From Zygnema cylindricum (lineage: Eukaryota > Streptophyta > Zygnematophyceae > Zygnematales > Zygnemataceae): a DNA stretch of 64,000 nucleotides. Below are positions 10,936 to 19,681 of the stretch, in pieces. The stretch covers positions 207,458-271,457 of the forward strand of contig JBBHKE010003562.1 of assembly GCA_037447655.1 (NCBI GenBank), in the 5' to 3' direction. Numbering within the stretch: position 1 is the stretch's first letter; each line of letters opens with the position of its first letter. The notes beneath the pieces are model-generated. The model had not been told where the DNA came from. It saw only the letters and a program-made list of their open reading frames with translations, and did no database searches. The position numbers and the translations under genes are program-made.

Positions 10936-13900
10936 ATGAGTGAGGCCCACAAAATTCAACATGGTATCAAAGCAAACGAAGCCATGAAGTTCTCCAAGTT
11001 TGCTGGAGCAAATTTCCACATATGGAAAGCGAAAATTAAGCAAGTGCTCAAGATGAAGAAACTATGGGGACACGTTGATGGAACCGACCCGGCACCGGCG
11101 GCACAAGACGAGCTTGTGGTGTGGCAAGGAAAGGAGGAAGAGGCCAAAGGTTACATTTTGTTGAGTCTTGACGACACTCAAGTATCCCACATTTTAGGAT
11201 GCGATTCGGCAAAGGGGATGTGGGACACCTTGCTCAAGGTGTATGAAGATAGTGGAACGGCAAATGTGTTGCAATTAAAGGAGAAACTTGCCACCTTTAA
11301 GATGAAGGAGACGGACTCGATTCAAACGCACGTGAATCGACTTAAGGAGCTTGCGGAGCAACTAACGGCGGTCGGAAAGAAACAAGACGAAGAAGACCTC
11401 GTGCTTACGTTATTGAGGAGCCTCCCAAGTGAATATAAAATGCTCGTGACGGCGTTAAAATCACAAGAGAAGTTAAAGTTGGAGTACGTCGTAAGTCGGC
11501 TACTACAAGAGGAGCTCGACCTCAAGCATGGAGAAAGTGAGGAGTCGGGAGATTCGGCGCTTTTCACAAAAGGACGCAAGAGCACTACTATGAGGAAGTG
11601 CTACAATTGCGGCAAAGCGGGTCACATGGCGAAGAATTGCCGACTATCGAAGAAGGCAAATGAGAGGCCGAAGGGAGGGAGCTCAACGGCATGCTACAAT
11701 TGCGGAAAGGAGGGTCATCGAGCGTATGAGTGCAAACACAAGAAAGGCAACGCGATGACCGTGGAACTTCAACAAGCAAATCTCGTGGAGAAGAAGGGAA
11801 GTTCAAGTGATTGGATTGTAGACTCGGGAGCAACGCATCATATGTGTAATGAAAAGTCGTTGTTTGTAACTCTCACTAAATTGGATACACCAAAAAGAAT
11901 TATTGTTGCTAATAATGAGTCTTTAGAGGTAAATATGGAGGGTGATGTGAGAGTAGATTTACCCACGGGTAGAGGTATAAACCGAGTCACTTTGAAAAAT
12001 GTGTTTTATACTCCGCAATTAAAGAAGAATTTATTTAGTGTGATCCATGCCGTGAAGTTTGGACATAGAGTTGTATTTAAAGAGAAGTATAAGTGTGAGA
12101 TTATTGAAGAGAGCACGGGTAGAGTAAAAGGTGAAGGAATAGCGGAAGGGAATTTATTTAAGTTAAGAGTAAGGATACCAAGAGTGAGAGGGGGATCATT
12201 TATTGCCGAGGGAAATTCAAGTGAGTTAAAGTCCTTTAGTTTATGGCATAAAAGGTTTGCGCATTTAGGAGAGGCCAACTTAAAGAAGTTAATTGAGAAG
12301 AAAATGGTGAAGGGGCTTGAAGGAGTTAGTGGAACTCTAACGGGGGTGTGTGACGGTTGTTTGGAGGGGAAACAACATAGAGAGCCGTTTAAACGCACGG
12401 AGGAGAGAAGAACTCGGGAGAAGCTTGAGCTTGTCCACACGGACATAAGTGGACCGCACCCGAGGAGTCTTGGAGGGAGTAAATATTTCATCACTTTCAC
12501 GGACGATTGTACGAGGAAAGTGTGGATTTACTTCATGAGGGAGAAACGGGAAGCTCTCGAGAAGTTTAAGGAGTTTAAGGCCGAAGCCGAGAAATATTCC
12601 GAAAAGAAGGTGAAGGCGCTACGATCCGACAACGGCGAAGAATACACCTCAGGAGCTTTTAAGTCGTTTTGTAACAAGGAGGGAATTCGGCAAGAATTTA
12701 CTACCCCTTATAGCCCGCAACAAAACGGAGTGGCCGAAAGATTAAACCGAACGTTGGTGGAGGGTGCACGAGCTATGGTCCACTCGGCGGACCTCGACAA
12801 GTCATTTTGGGCCGAGGCGATTTATTGCACCGTGCATGTTAAGAATCGGTCACCAAGCGCAAACTTAGAACACGTTACCCCCGAGGAGGCATGGAGTGGC
12901 TACAAGCCGAGTGTGCAACACTTGCAAGTGTTCGGATGCAAAGCGAGCGTATTTATTCCTTCACAAAAGCGAAAGAAGTTTGATAAGAAAAGTTGGACGG
13001 GAGTTTTCGTTGGATATGATGCGGCGAGAAAGGCGTATCGCGTTTGGGATACGAAAAAGCAAAAGGTCGTATCAAGCCGAGATGTTATTGTCCATGAAAA
13101 ACAAGAGGCTAAAGAGGAGTCATTTGAGGATATGGAAATTAAGGAGCATGAAGAGGAGGTGGAGGTGGAAGAAGAAGCAAGTCCTTCGAGTTCGACTAGC
13201 ACTCCACCCGAGACGGATGAGGCAAATTCAACTCCGGAAACAAGCCCGCAGGCACCGAGGAGATCCGGAAGAGTGAGAACAACACCAAAGAGATTAACCG
13301 CTACGAGACTTGGTGGTGTGAATGAGGAATTTGCCGGATTTGCATATTGTTTTCTTACGGAAGAGGAGGAGCCGCAGAGTTTTCAAGAGGCGATTACGTG
13401 TGCCGAAGCACAAAAATGGAGGGCGGCTATGGACGACGAAATGAGGAGTCTCTATGACAATGACACGTGGGAACTCGTCCCAAGACCGGAGGGGAAAAAT
13501 ATTGTCGGTTGCAAATGGGTCTACAAAATTAAGAGGAAGGCGGACGGGACCGTGGAGCGTTACAAAGCCCGTTTAGTCGCGAAGGGATATTCCCAAAAGG
13601 AGGGGATTGACTACAATGAAACTTTTGCACCGGTTGTGAAATTTTCAAGCTTAAGGAGTTTGGTCGCGATTGCCGCATTGGAGGGCATGAAGATGCATCA
13701 AATGGACGTGAAGACGGCGTTCCTCAATGGAGAGCTTGACGAGGAAATTTATATGGAGCAACCGGAAGGCATGGTGAAGAAGGGAGAGGAGGACCTTGTG
13801 TGCAAGTTAAAGAAGCCTCTCTATGGTCTTAAACAAGGACCACGGTGTTGGAATCACCGTATCGACGGTGAAATGAAAAAGGAAGGCTTTGAGAGATTTG

Positions 13901-14931
13901 AGACGGATAGAGCGGTGTATAAGCGTGGAGTAGGAAAATCTCTCACAATTGTGTCTATCTATGTGGATGATGTGAACATCTTTGGTTATCTCGATGATGA
14001 AATTTTGAAAGTTAAAAGGTTTCTCAAAAGTAAGTTTGAAATGAGTGATTTAGGAGAAACTAATTATTTGTTGGGAATTAAAGTGGATATTGATAAAGAG
14101 AAAGGCGAGGTGACCATGCACCAAGAGAAGTACGCGAGAGAAGTCCTCAAGCGATTTAATATGGAGAATTGCAAGCCGGTGAGCACACCAATGGACACGG
14201 GGCTGAAGCTCACGAAAAATATGTGTCCAACGAACGAGGACGAAAGGGAGCAAATGAAGGAAGTACCGTATCGAGAAGCGGTCGGGAGCTTGATGTATTT
14301 GATGGTAGCAACGAGACCGGATTTGGCTGCGGCGGTTGGGAGTGTTTCCCAATTCATGGAGAATCCGGGAATTATACATTGGCAAGCCGTGAAAAGAATT
14401 TTGCGTTACCTCAAAGGAACGGTGAATTTCGGTTTAAAATTCAAGAGAGGAGAATCCGTAGAATTCACCGGATATGTCGACTCAGATTGGGGAGGCGACG
14501 AAGACACACGGCGAAGCACGACCGGATATGTTTTTACATGCGGAGGCGCAGCAATAAGTTGGAGCTCCCGAAGACAAAGGACGGTTGCCCTATCGAGCAC
14601 GGAAGCCGAATATATGGCAGCAACACACGCTACGAAGGAAGCCATATGGTTAAGGGCGTTCTTTAAAGAGGCGGGATTCGAGCAAGGAACAACGGTGATA
14701 TACTCGGATAATCAAGGAAGTATTGCTCTCATGAAAAATCCCGTTTATCATGCTCGCACAAAGCATATTGACATTCAATTTCATTTTGTTAGAGAATATG
14801 TTGAAAGTAAAGAGATAAAATTTGAGTATGTGCATACGAGCATGCAAGCGGCGGATAGTTTGACAAAGGCAATCTCAAGAGAGAAAGTAAATTTGTGTAA
14901 TGAGTTATTTGGACTTGTAAGTCATCATTGA
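10936..14931 (+). CDS. Copia Gag-Pol polyprotein, intact (1331 aa)
   Basis: One open frame encodes all retrotransposition functions in Copia order. Gag (about residues 15-215) is followed by two CCHC zinc knuckles (from C222 and C253). Then come the aspartic protease (WIVDSGAT, D296), the GAG-pre-integrase HHCC region (H438 onward, CDGC) and the integrase triad D503, D565, E601. Reverse transcriptase has YVDDVNIF (D1011/D1012), and RNase H has DSDWGGDED (D1182) and ALSSTEAEYMA. All catalytic residues seen are intact. The ATG at 10936 is chosen because it is the first AUG after the TATA box. It lies within the LTR and the frame runs through the primer site. A GTG-led extension to 10915 is not credible. 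Confidence 0.95.
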   Translation: MSEAHKIQHGIKANEAMKFSKFAGANFHIWKAKIKQVLKMKKLWGHVDGTDPAPAAQDELVVWQGKEEEAKGYILLSLDDTQVSHILGCDSAKGMWDTLLKVYEDSGTANVLQLKEKLATFKMKETDSIQTHVNRLKELAEQLTAVGKKQDEEDLVLTLLRSLPSEYKMLVTALKSQEKLKLEYVVSRLLQEELDLKHGESEESGDSALFTKGRKSTTMRKCYNCGKAGHMAKNCRLSKKANERPKGGSSTACYNCGKEGHRAYECKHKKGNAMTVELQQANLVEKKGSSSDWIVDSGATHHMCNEKSLFVTLTKLDTPKRIIVANNESLEVNMEGDVRVDLPTGRGINRVTLKNVFYTPQLKKNLFSVIHAVKFGHRVVFKEKYKCEIIEESTGRVKGEGIAEGNLFKLRVRIPRVRGGSFIAEGNSSELKSFSLWHKRFAHLGEANLKKLIEKKMVKGLEGVSGTLTGVCDGCLEGKQHREPFKRTEERRTREKLELVHTDISGPHPRSLGGSKYFITFTDDCTRKVWIYFMREKREALEKFKEFKAEAEKYSEKKVKALRSDNGEEYTSGAFKSFCNKEGIRQEFTTPYSPQQNGVAERLNRTLVEGARAMVHSADLDKSFWAEAIYCTVHVKNRSPSANLEHVTPEEAWSGYKPSVQHLQVFGCKASVFIPSQKRKKFDKKSWTGVFVGYDAARKAYRVWDTKKQKVVSSRDVIVHEKQEAKEESFEDMEIKEHEEEVEVEEEASPSSSTSTPPETDEANSTPETSPQAPRRSGRVRTTPKRLTATRLGGVNEEFAGFAYCFLTEEEEPQSFQEAITCAEAQKWRAAMDDEMRSLYDNDTWELVPRPEGKNIVGCKWVYKIKRKADGTVERYKARLVAKGYSQKEGIDYNETFAPVVKFSSLRSLVAIAALEGMKMHQMDVKTAFLNGELDEEIYMEQPEGMVKKGEEDLVCKLKKPLYGLKQGPRCWNHRIDGEMKKEGFERFETDRAVYKRGVGKSLTIVSIYVDDVNIFGYLDDEILKVKRFLKSKFEMSDLGETNYLLGIKVDIDKEKGEVTMHQEKYAREVLKRFNMENCKPVSTPMDTGLKLTKNMCPTNEDEREQMKEVPYREAVGSLMYLMVATRPDLAAAVGSVSQFMENPGIIHWQAVKRILRYLKGTVNFGLKFKRGESVEFTGYVDSDWGGDEDTRRSTTGYVFTCGGAAISWSSRRQRTVALSSTEAEYMAATHATKEAIWLRAFFKEAGFEQGTTVIYSDNQGSIALMKNPVYHARTKHIDIQFHFVREYVESKEIKFEYVHTSMQAADSLTKAISREKVNLCNELFGLVSHH
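10962..10973 (+). promoter_or_regulatory. Primer-binding site, tRNA-Met type
   Basis: TGGTATCAAAGC follows the 5' LTR directly and matches the usual plant Copia primer site TGGTATCAGAGC, complementary to the 3' end of initiator tRNA-Met, with one mismatch. It is also coding: codons of Gag-Pol span it. Confidence 0.85.
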
Positions 14932-14944
14932 ACTAACTAATGAT

Positions 14945-14954
14945 TAAGAGGGGG
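14945..14954 (+). promoter_or_regulatory. Polypurine tract of Copia copy 2
   Basis: TAAGAGGGGG lies immediately before the 3' LTR. Such tracts prime plus-strand DNA synthesis. The same tract precedes the LTR of copy 1 at about 2278-2287. Confidence 0.85.
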
Positions 14955-15693
14955 TGTTGAGAAAGTAATCCTAAGTTAGTTCAGAAGATAGTGCATTAAA
15001 GGGAGAGAGCGCAGTGGCGCAATGGAGAAGCACAGTGCAGAAGTGCAAAGTGGAATAACTTTCTTGTTAAATGGTTAAATCGAGCACGCGACCAGACGAT
15101 CTTTATCTACAGAGAAAGAGCTTTCGAACGAGCTATAGAGAGCAAGATTTGGATACGTAATCAAAAGTTACAGGCGTGCAAAGCAGAAGCTTCTAGAAGG
15201 TTCCACAGAAAACGGTATGGACTTTTCCGAGGTGGTTCCTAAGTGTTTCCTTGGAGTTTCGGGGACATGTCTAGTAGGTTCTTGTGACGTGGAGAGCCAC
15301 GAGAAGGACACTTGTCAATAAGTTAGAGCTAGAAATGTCTAGAATGTCTAGAAGGGTAGAGTAGAAAAGAGTATATATGAAGTAGGAGAAGTAGACAAAT
15401 CAATACAATTGGAGAATTGGTTGTGACCATAGTTGAAGAGATAGTAAGAGTCCCTATAGTGAGAAAGCATTGTAACTCTGTGTGAGTTGAGATACAAAGA
15501 TAAGTGAAGCCTTGTAAAGAGAACTTGGAGATAATAAAGTGATTCTTCTTGTGAGGAAAATTTGAGCAAGTGTGCTTTTACTTTGTGAGTGAATTCTTTG
15601 TGGCTTCGGAAGATTCTTGAGTGACCTGTGAGAGAGTTTTTGCTTTGTGAAGCTAGATTGTTGCAAGATGAGTGAGGCCCACAAAATTCAACA
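14955..15693 (+). repeat. 3' LTR of Copia copy 2
   Basis: A 739-bp LTR, TGTTGA to TTCAACA, followed by the target duplication ATTCC. It lacks the rearranged patch of the 5' LTR and in that region agrees with copy 1, so the patch is private to the 5' LTR. Confidence 0.95.
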
Positions 15694-17020
15694 ATTCCTG
15701 CAGAATAAAAATCCATCGGGCGTGTTTGTCGGTTAACTTTCTATTTTCCATAATCCAATTCAAGAGTTGGTGATCCGTAATCAAGGTGAAATTGACTCCG
15801 TAAAAATAAGGCTGGAAATGCTGGATGGCCCAAACCGCAGCGAGTAATTCTCCGTAATAACTGCTATAATTCCCCTTTGCCATGTTGTTGCTTCGGCTGC
15901 CATAGGCCACCACATATTCAGCTCCGGCATCATCGACTTGAGCCAAAACCGCTCACAATCCAAACCTGCTCTAATCAGTATAAAGGAGGAAAGGTCTTTG
16001 GTGATCAGGCATCCGGAGAACGAGGTGGTGCTTCAGAGCATCCTTCAAGAACTAGAAGGAGCGCTGTTGTTTTTCTGCCCACCGCCACTCTTGGTCTTTC
16101 CGCAATAGTTGATTAAAGGGTTGGGCGTGACTACTGAACTCGGGGATAAACCGCCGATAGCAATTGGCCAGACCCAGAACTGTGCAAAGTGGCGAGATGT
16201 CCTGTGGTGGGGGAAGAGCGTCAAGGGCAGCCACCTTGACCATGTGGGGACCCAGAGTTCGGGAGTCACCTCATGTCCGAGGTTAATGATTTTATGTACC
16301 CCAAAAATGCCTTTGCCCGGGTGACATTTCAAGCCCGCTGATTGGAGTGCCCGTAGAAGGATCTGGATATGCTCTAGGTGTTCTCTAAAGTTTTGGAGAA
16401 TATAATAACATCATCAATATAGCACCGGGCACAATCGATTCCTCATAGCCCTTCGTCCATTGCCCGTTGGAATTTGGCCGGTGCATTCTTAAGCCCGAAT
16501 GGGCATGTAAATCCATTCATAAAGTATGGAACTAGCCCAAAATGCAGTTCTCTCCCTGTGCTTTGGTTCCATGGCAATCTGGTGAAAACCATTCTTCATG
16601 TCCAAAGTGGAATACATAGTGGCGCCAGTAAGAGAGTCGAATATCTCTTCCGGAGTTGACATCAGATACCGGTCAGAGATGGTGGACGTGTTCAGCCTGC
16701 GATAATCTCCGCACATCCGAAAATCTACAGTCTTCCCGGACGAGTCCTTCTTCGGAGGGAGAATTGTCGCGGAAGTGAACCTATGAAGTCTAATACTTTA
16801 TTGAACCATTCCGGCTCCCACCAAAGTCTAGATTTAAGCCATGATGAATTCATTTTCCTTGAAACTAAGAGGATACTGCTTCTGTCATACACTAGCCGTC
16901 TCATCGATCAAATTGATTCGGAAAGGGGTTCCTTTGTAAATACCGACATCTGTTTATGACCATGAGAACACCTGCTTGTTTTCGACCAATAGCTCGGAGA
17001 GCTGCGCCATCTGTTGAGGA
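15694..17020 (-). pseudogene. Reverse transcriptase and RNase H of the DNMT-bearing Gypsy
   Basis: On the minus strand, reverse transcriptase runs from about 17000 down. N-terminal motifs (VFSWS, GTPFRI) with stops are followed by TSATILPPKKD, DFRMCGDYRRLN and STLDMKNGFHQIAM. The polymerase box YIDD is intact at about 16410-16420. The connection region (KGIFGVHKI, LGHEVT) changes frame. RNase H starts AYGSRSNN and runs through YGELLAAVWAI and TDHQLLNWIM to the Copia insertion at 15694. Key catalytic residues survive but frameshifts and stops break the protein. Confidence 0.87.
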
Positions 17021-17447
17021 TCCAACTACTCCCCTTGTGTCCAATCCATTTTCCCAGGCTCTACAGCAACCCAAGCTTCCGGCGGTCTAGCCCAGAGGAT
17101 AATGTCGAATCCCAATCCTAGTGGTGGATTTGCCTCTACTCCTTCGGCTAGGACGCTACTACTGACAACTTCCGCTAACCTGTCGCCATCTAAGCCGCTG
17201 CCCCCCCCCACTGGGTAAACCTGCGGTGGTTAAATGTGAATTTTTCTTCTCCTTTCTCTCCCCCCTTCAAGCTGCAAAACTTCTTCTATCGCTAACAAGT
17301 GAGGAGCCTGAAGGTAAACAACCCTTGATTCCGAGGACTTGATACTAAAAAAGGTGAGTGCAAGCTTGAGGACCTATGTGATCGAATTCAAATCCATACT
17401 CTGCCCAATTAGGTTGTACCTCTGAAGGTCTAAAATACCTGGTGCTA
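17021..17447 (-). pseudogene. Methyltransferase C-terminus and linker to reverse transcriptase
   Basis: On the minus strand from 17447 down, the frame reads LDLQRYNLIGQSMDLN (17406-17386 for GQSMDLN). This is the segment that ends C5-methyltransferases of the DNMT3 type. A TAG follows at 17374-17376. It then runs through about 110 residues of linker (SSESRVVYLQAPHLLAIEEVL) with frame damage toward the reverse transcriptase. It is the continuation of the DNMT split off by the solo LTR at 17448-18658. Confidence 0.75.
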
Positions 17448-18658
17448 TGTTGATATTTGAGTATTTTCTAGGTCTGTATTAGGATAGAAAAAGAGCTGAG
17501 GCGGTCTGCCTCTAACTCCCCTATCCAAGCCCCCACACTTGTTGTAGTCACTGAAGGCTGGATAAGGAGCAAGAGCCATGGCAGCCTAGGCTCTCTAGAG
17601 AAGACAGGGGGTGAAATATGTAGACTTACCAAAAGTTAGTTGACGGACCCAGGAATTGATCTTGGTACCTGCCTTCCGTCAATCCGCATTAGCCGTTAGC
17701 TTTAGCCGTTAAGTCTAGGACAGATATTAAGATATGTAGGGTTTGACAAATATATAAATCATCATATATAGATTAATCCGTTTAACGGCTAATAGATACT
17801 TAGTACATAGATACAGTTTGATTTAGTACGAAGTACGGTATGTGGACAGAACGGATACCGCGCATTTGTTTCGCTATCAAAACAAATACCGCGCATTTGT
17901 TTCGATAGCGAAACAAACACCGCGCGTCCAATTTCAGCGGCAGGGATTATAGCCGGTTTTGATCAGACGACCACGATAGGCGCCGCGATCACGGAAAAGG
18001 TATTTTTGGCGTTTTACGGTCTTTGCCACGTCAGATGACACGTGGCGTGATAACATTGGACTACGAGAATTCCGGAGATTACAGGAACTAATCCTGATTT
18101 GACACGTGTCAACATTTTGGCCATGTCGTACAATGGCCGTATATAAAGTACACAGGAAACTGTACTTTTCTTTACTACACAGTAATTTGATTTGTGCCAA
18201 ACTTCAGTAGATAGAGTTTTAGAGAGGGAATAGGACTTAGAAAATTTTGGGTAGGCAGCTGCCTCTCCTAGAGAGCACTCTGTATAAATGGCAAACTTTG
18301 GCTAGCCATAACTATCAATTTACTTGACCATTTTTAGTGATTCTTTTTGCTGCACACTCAGGGGAGTCCACGCTACAGAGGGGTGTAGTCGGTCAGAGTT
18401 TTTGTCTGCCAGGGTGGCTGCATTTATAAGGGAAAGTCAAAGTGGGTGAATGTGTCCAAATCTCAAATTCTAACTTTGCATTCTGTGGTGGAACTGAGCA
18501 CACAGAAAGTGTTATTTCATAGGGGTGAATCTATATTGGGATTGTGACTGTCAAGGGGTCAGTCATTTGGGTTTATATTAACTTGGAGTCGGCACTATCT
18601 AGATTAGCTTCTTTTGGATCTGCATACTCTGAGGGCCAATGAAGGTCTCAGAGTTTCA
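17448..18658 (+). repeat. Solo LTR inside the methyltransferase gene
   Basis: A 1211-bp LTR beginning TGTTGATATT and ending GAGTTTCA, belonging to the family whose complete element is at 26708-31001. It interrupts the DNMT frame between the GTTTT at about 18660 and the continuation at 17447. Flanks TGCTA and TGTTG agree at three of five bases, with two transitions, as a decayed target duplication would. No internal retrotransposon sequence is attached, so it is the product of LTR-LTR recombination. Confidence 0.8.
18039..18148 (+). promoter_or_regulatory. LTR promoter: two G-boxes and a TATA box
   Basis: In the transcribed orientation of the LTR, CACGTG occurs at 18039-18044 and 18103-18108, and TATATAAAG at 18140-18148. 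G-boxes are the ACGT-core sites of plant bZIP and bHLH factors. Related LTRs in the window keep the G-box, but the TATA box is mutated in the copies at 23992 and 26708. Confidence 0.6.
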
Positions 18659-19681
18659 TGTTGTCGTGGTGCCTTTATGAAATCTCATCACTTCTTCCAG
18701 TTCTACAATTGTCACTGTTGTCCAGATTCCCACCATACTGTCAAAAATCATTCTCGTTGCTCCTTCCCGATAAGCATGACTATGAGGGAAAGAAACCAAA
18801 GTCGGGAGTGCTCCCGTGGGTACCCCGGTTTGTTGCACGGAAAGAAAGGAGAGCGGTCAGGTCGCGTCACAGGGGTGGCCATTCTGCCTTCCCCAAGTAT
18901 TTGGTGCACCGAATTCTGTGGGTCGGGAATTTGCTTGTCCAACTGTCGCAGGAGTACTACAAACGGGATCATATTGGTCTTATATGCCCTTACTCTGTGT
19001 GCATGGGATCCCATTTGTGCGGAGTCAAAAACCAAGGGAGCTCTTAAAGTCCGGGTTACGTGATTCCAGCTGTCTGCAACCTGTTTCCTTTTATCTTCTC
19101 CCAGGTTGATATTTTCCATAACGTACCCCACCGGTGTGTTTTGGAGTTGTTGAAGCCACGTGATTAATTCGATCATCCGGTTAAATGTCCACTTATGCGA
19201 TCTTGATGCCCTTTTCCTTGTCCCGCTAGGAAGTATTCCTGACAAGGCCAGCCTGCCAACACCAAATCCACTCTTCCCAAACTGGCTAGATGTTGCGCCA
19301 TGACGTTTTCTACATTTTGGGAAAGACTTCGGTGAGTTTTGGAAAAAGCTGTCACTAGAAGTTGTTGAGGATATAGGTGATGAAGTTGATGGAGGCAGTG
19401 TTCGCTGACAGCCCGCGCCTCGGGTGATATTTCCACGACTGCGTATGACTCCACTAGATATCTTGTTTTCAAAACCGCTTCCACATCGGAACTAATTCCT
19501 GAAATAGACATAAGATACGCAGTCCGGAACCAAGAACTGCCAAGGACACCACTTGTCGATTGAACTCCTTGTTACCGGACTTGGGTTTGGAAGCAATTGT
19601 CAATGGTGTAGAAACGGCTTCTTTCAATGTTAAGGCTGAACATGCCTTTTCCACTCCCCGCCGGAGTTTTGCTACCTGCAA
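18640..19681 (-). pseudogene. C5-DNA cytosine methyltransferase domain within a Gypsy element
   Basis: On the minus strand the conserved motifs of C5-cytosine methyltransferases appear in canonical order over three frames. They are a degenerate motif I (VVSLAVLGSG, about 19555-19523), motif II (VVEISPEAR, 19439-19413), motif IV with the catalytic cysteine (LAGWPCQ, PCQ at 19247-19239), motif VI (YVMENI, ENI 19116-19108) and motif VIII (HAHRVRAY, 19005-18982). Then come FPCNKPG, LPTLVSF (about 18805) and ELEEVMRFHKGTT at 18700-18660. The enzyme would methylate cytosine in DNA. The order I-IV-VI-VIII-IX is that of DNMT3, not the rearranged order of DRM. Upstream it is fused in frame to the protease region. 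At least three frameshifts and an LTR insertion inactivate it. Confidence 0.88.

Larger units (their letters stand above)
10214..10961 (+). repeat. 5' LTR of Copia copy 2
   Basis: A 748-bp LTR, TGTTGA to TTCAACA, with TATA box at 10640 and AATAAA at 10801. Near 10560-10597 it carries a repeat of its own upstream GAGTTTCGGGGACATGTCTAG segment in place of the sequence present in the 3' LTR, which makes it 9 bp longer. The Gag-Pol start codon lies inside it, at 10936. Confidence 0.95.
10214..15693 (+). mobile_element. Full-length Ty1/Copia retrotransposon (copy 2), apparently intact
   Basis: A 5480-bp element bounded by TGTTGA and TTCAACA, with the 5-bp target-site duplication ATTCC at 10209-10213 and 15694-15698. 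It has two LTRs (748 and 739 bp), a tRNA-Met primer site, one uninterrupted Gag-Pol frame and a purine tract. It lies inside the RNase H of the minus-strand Gypsy. Removing the element plus one ATTCC brings that RNase H frame back together, which confirms the insertion. LTR differences are about six substitutions plus one rearranged patch, so the insertion is young. Confidence 0.96.
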
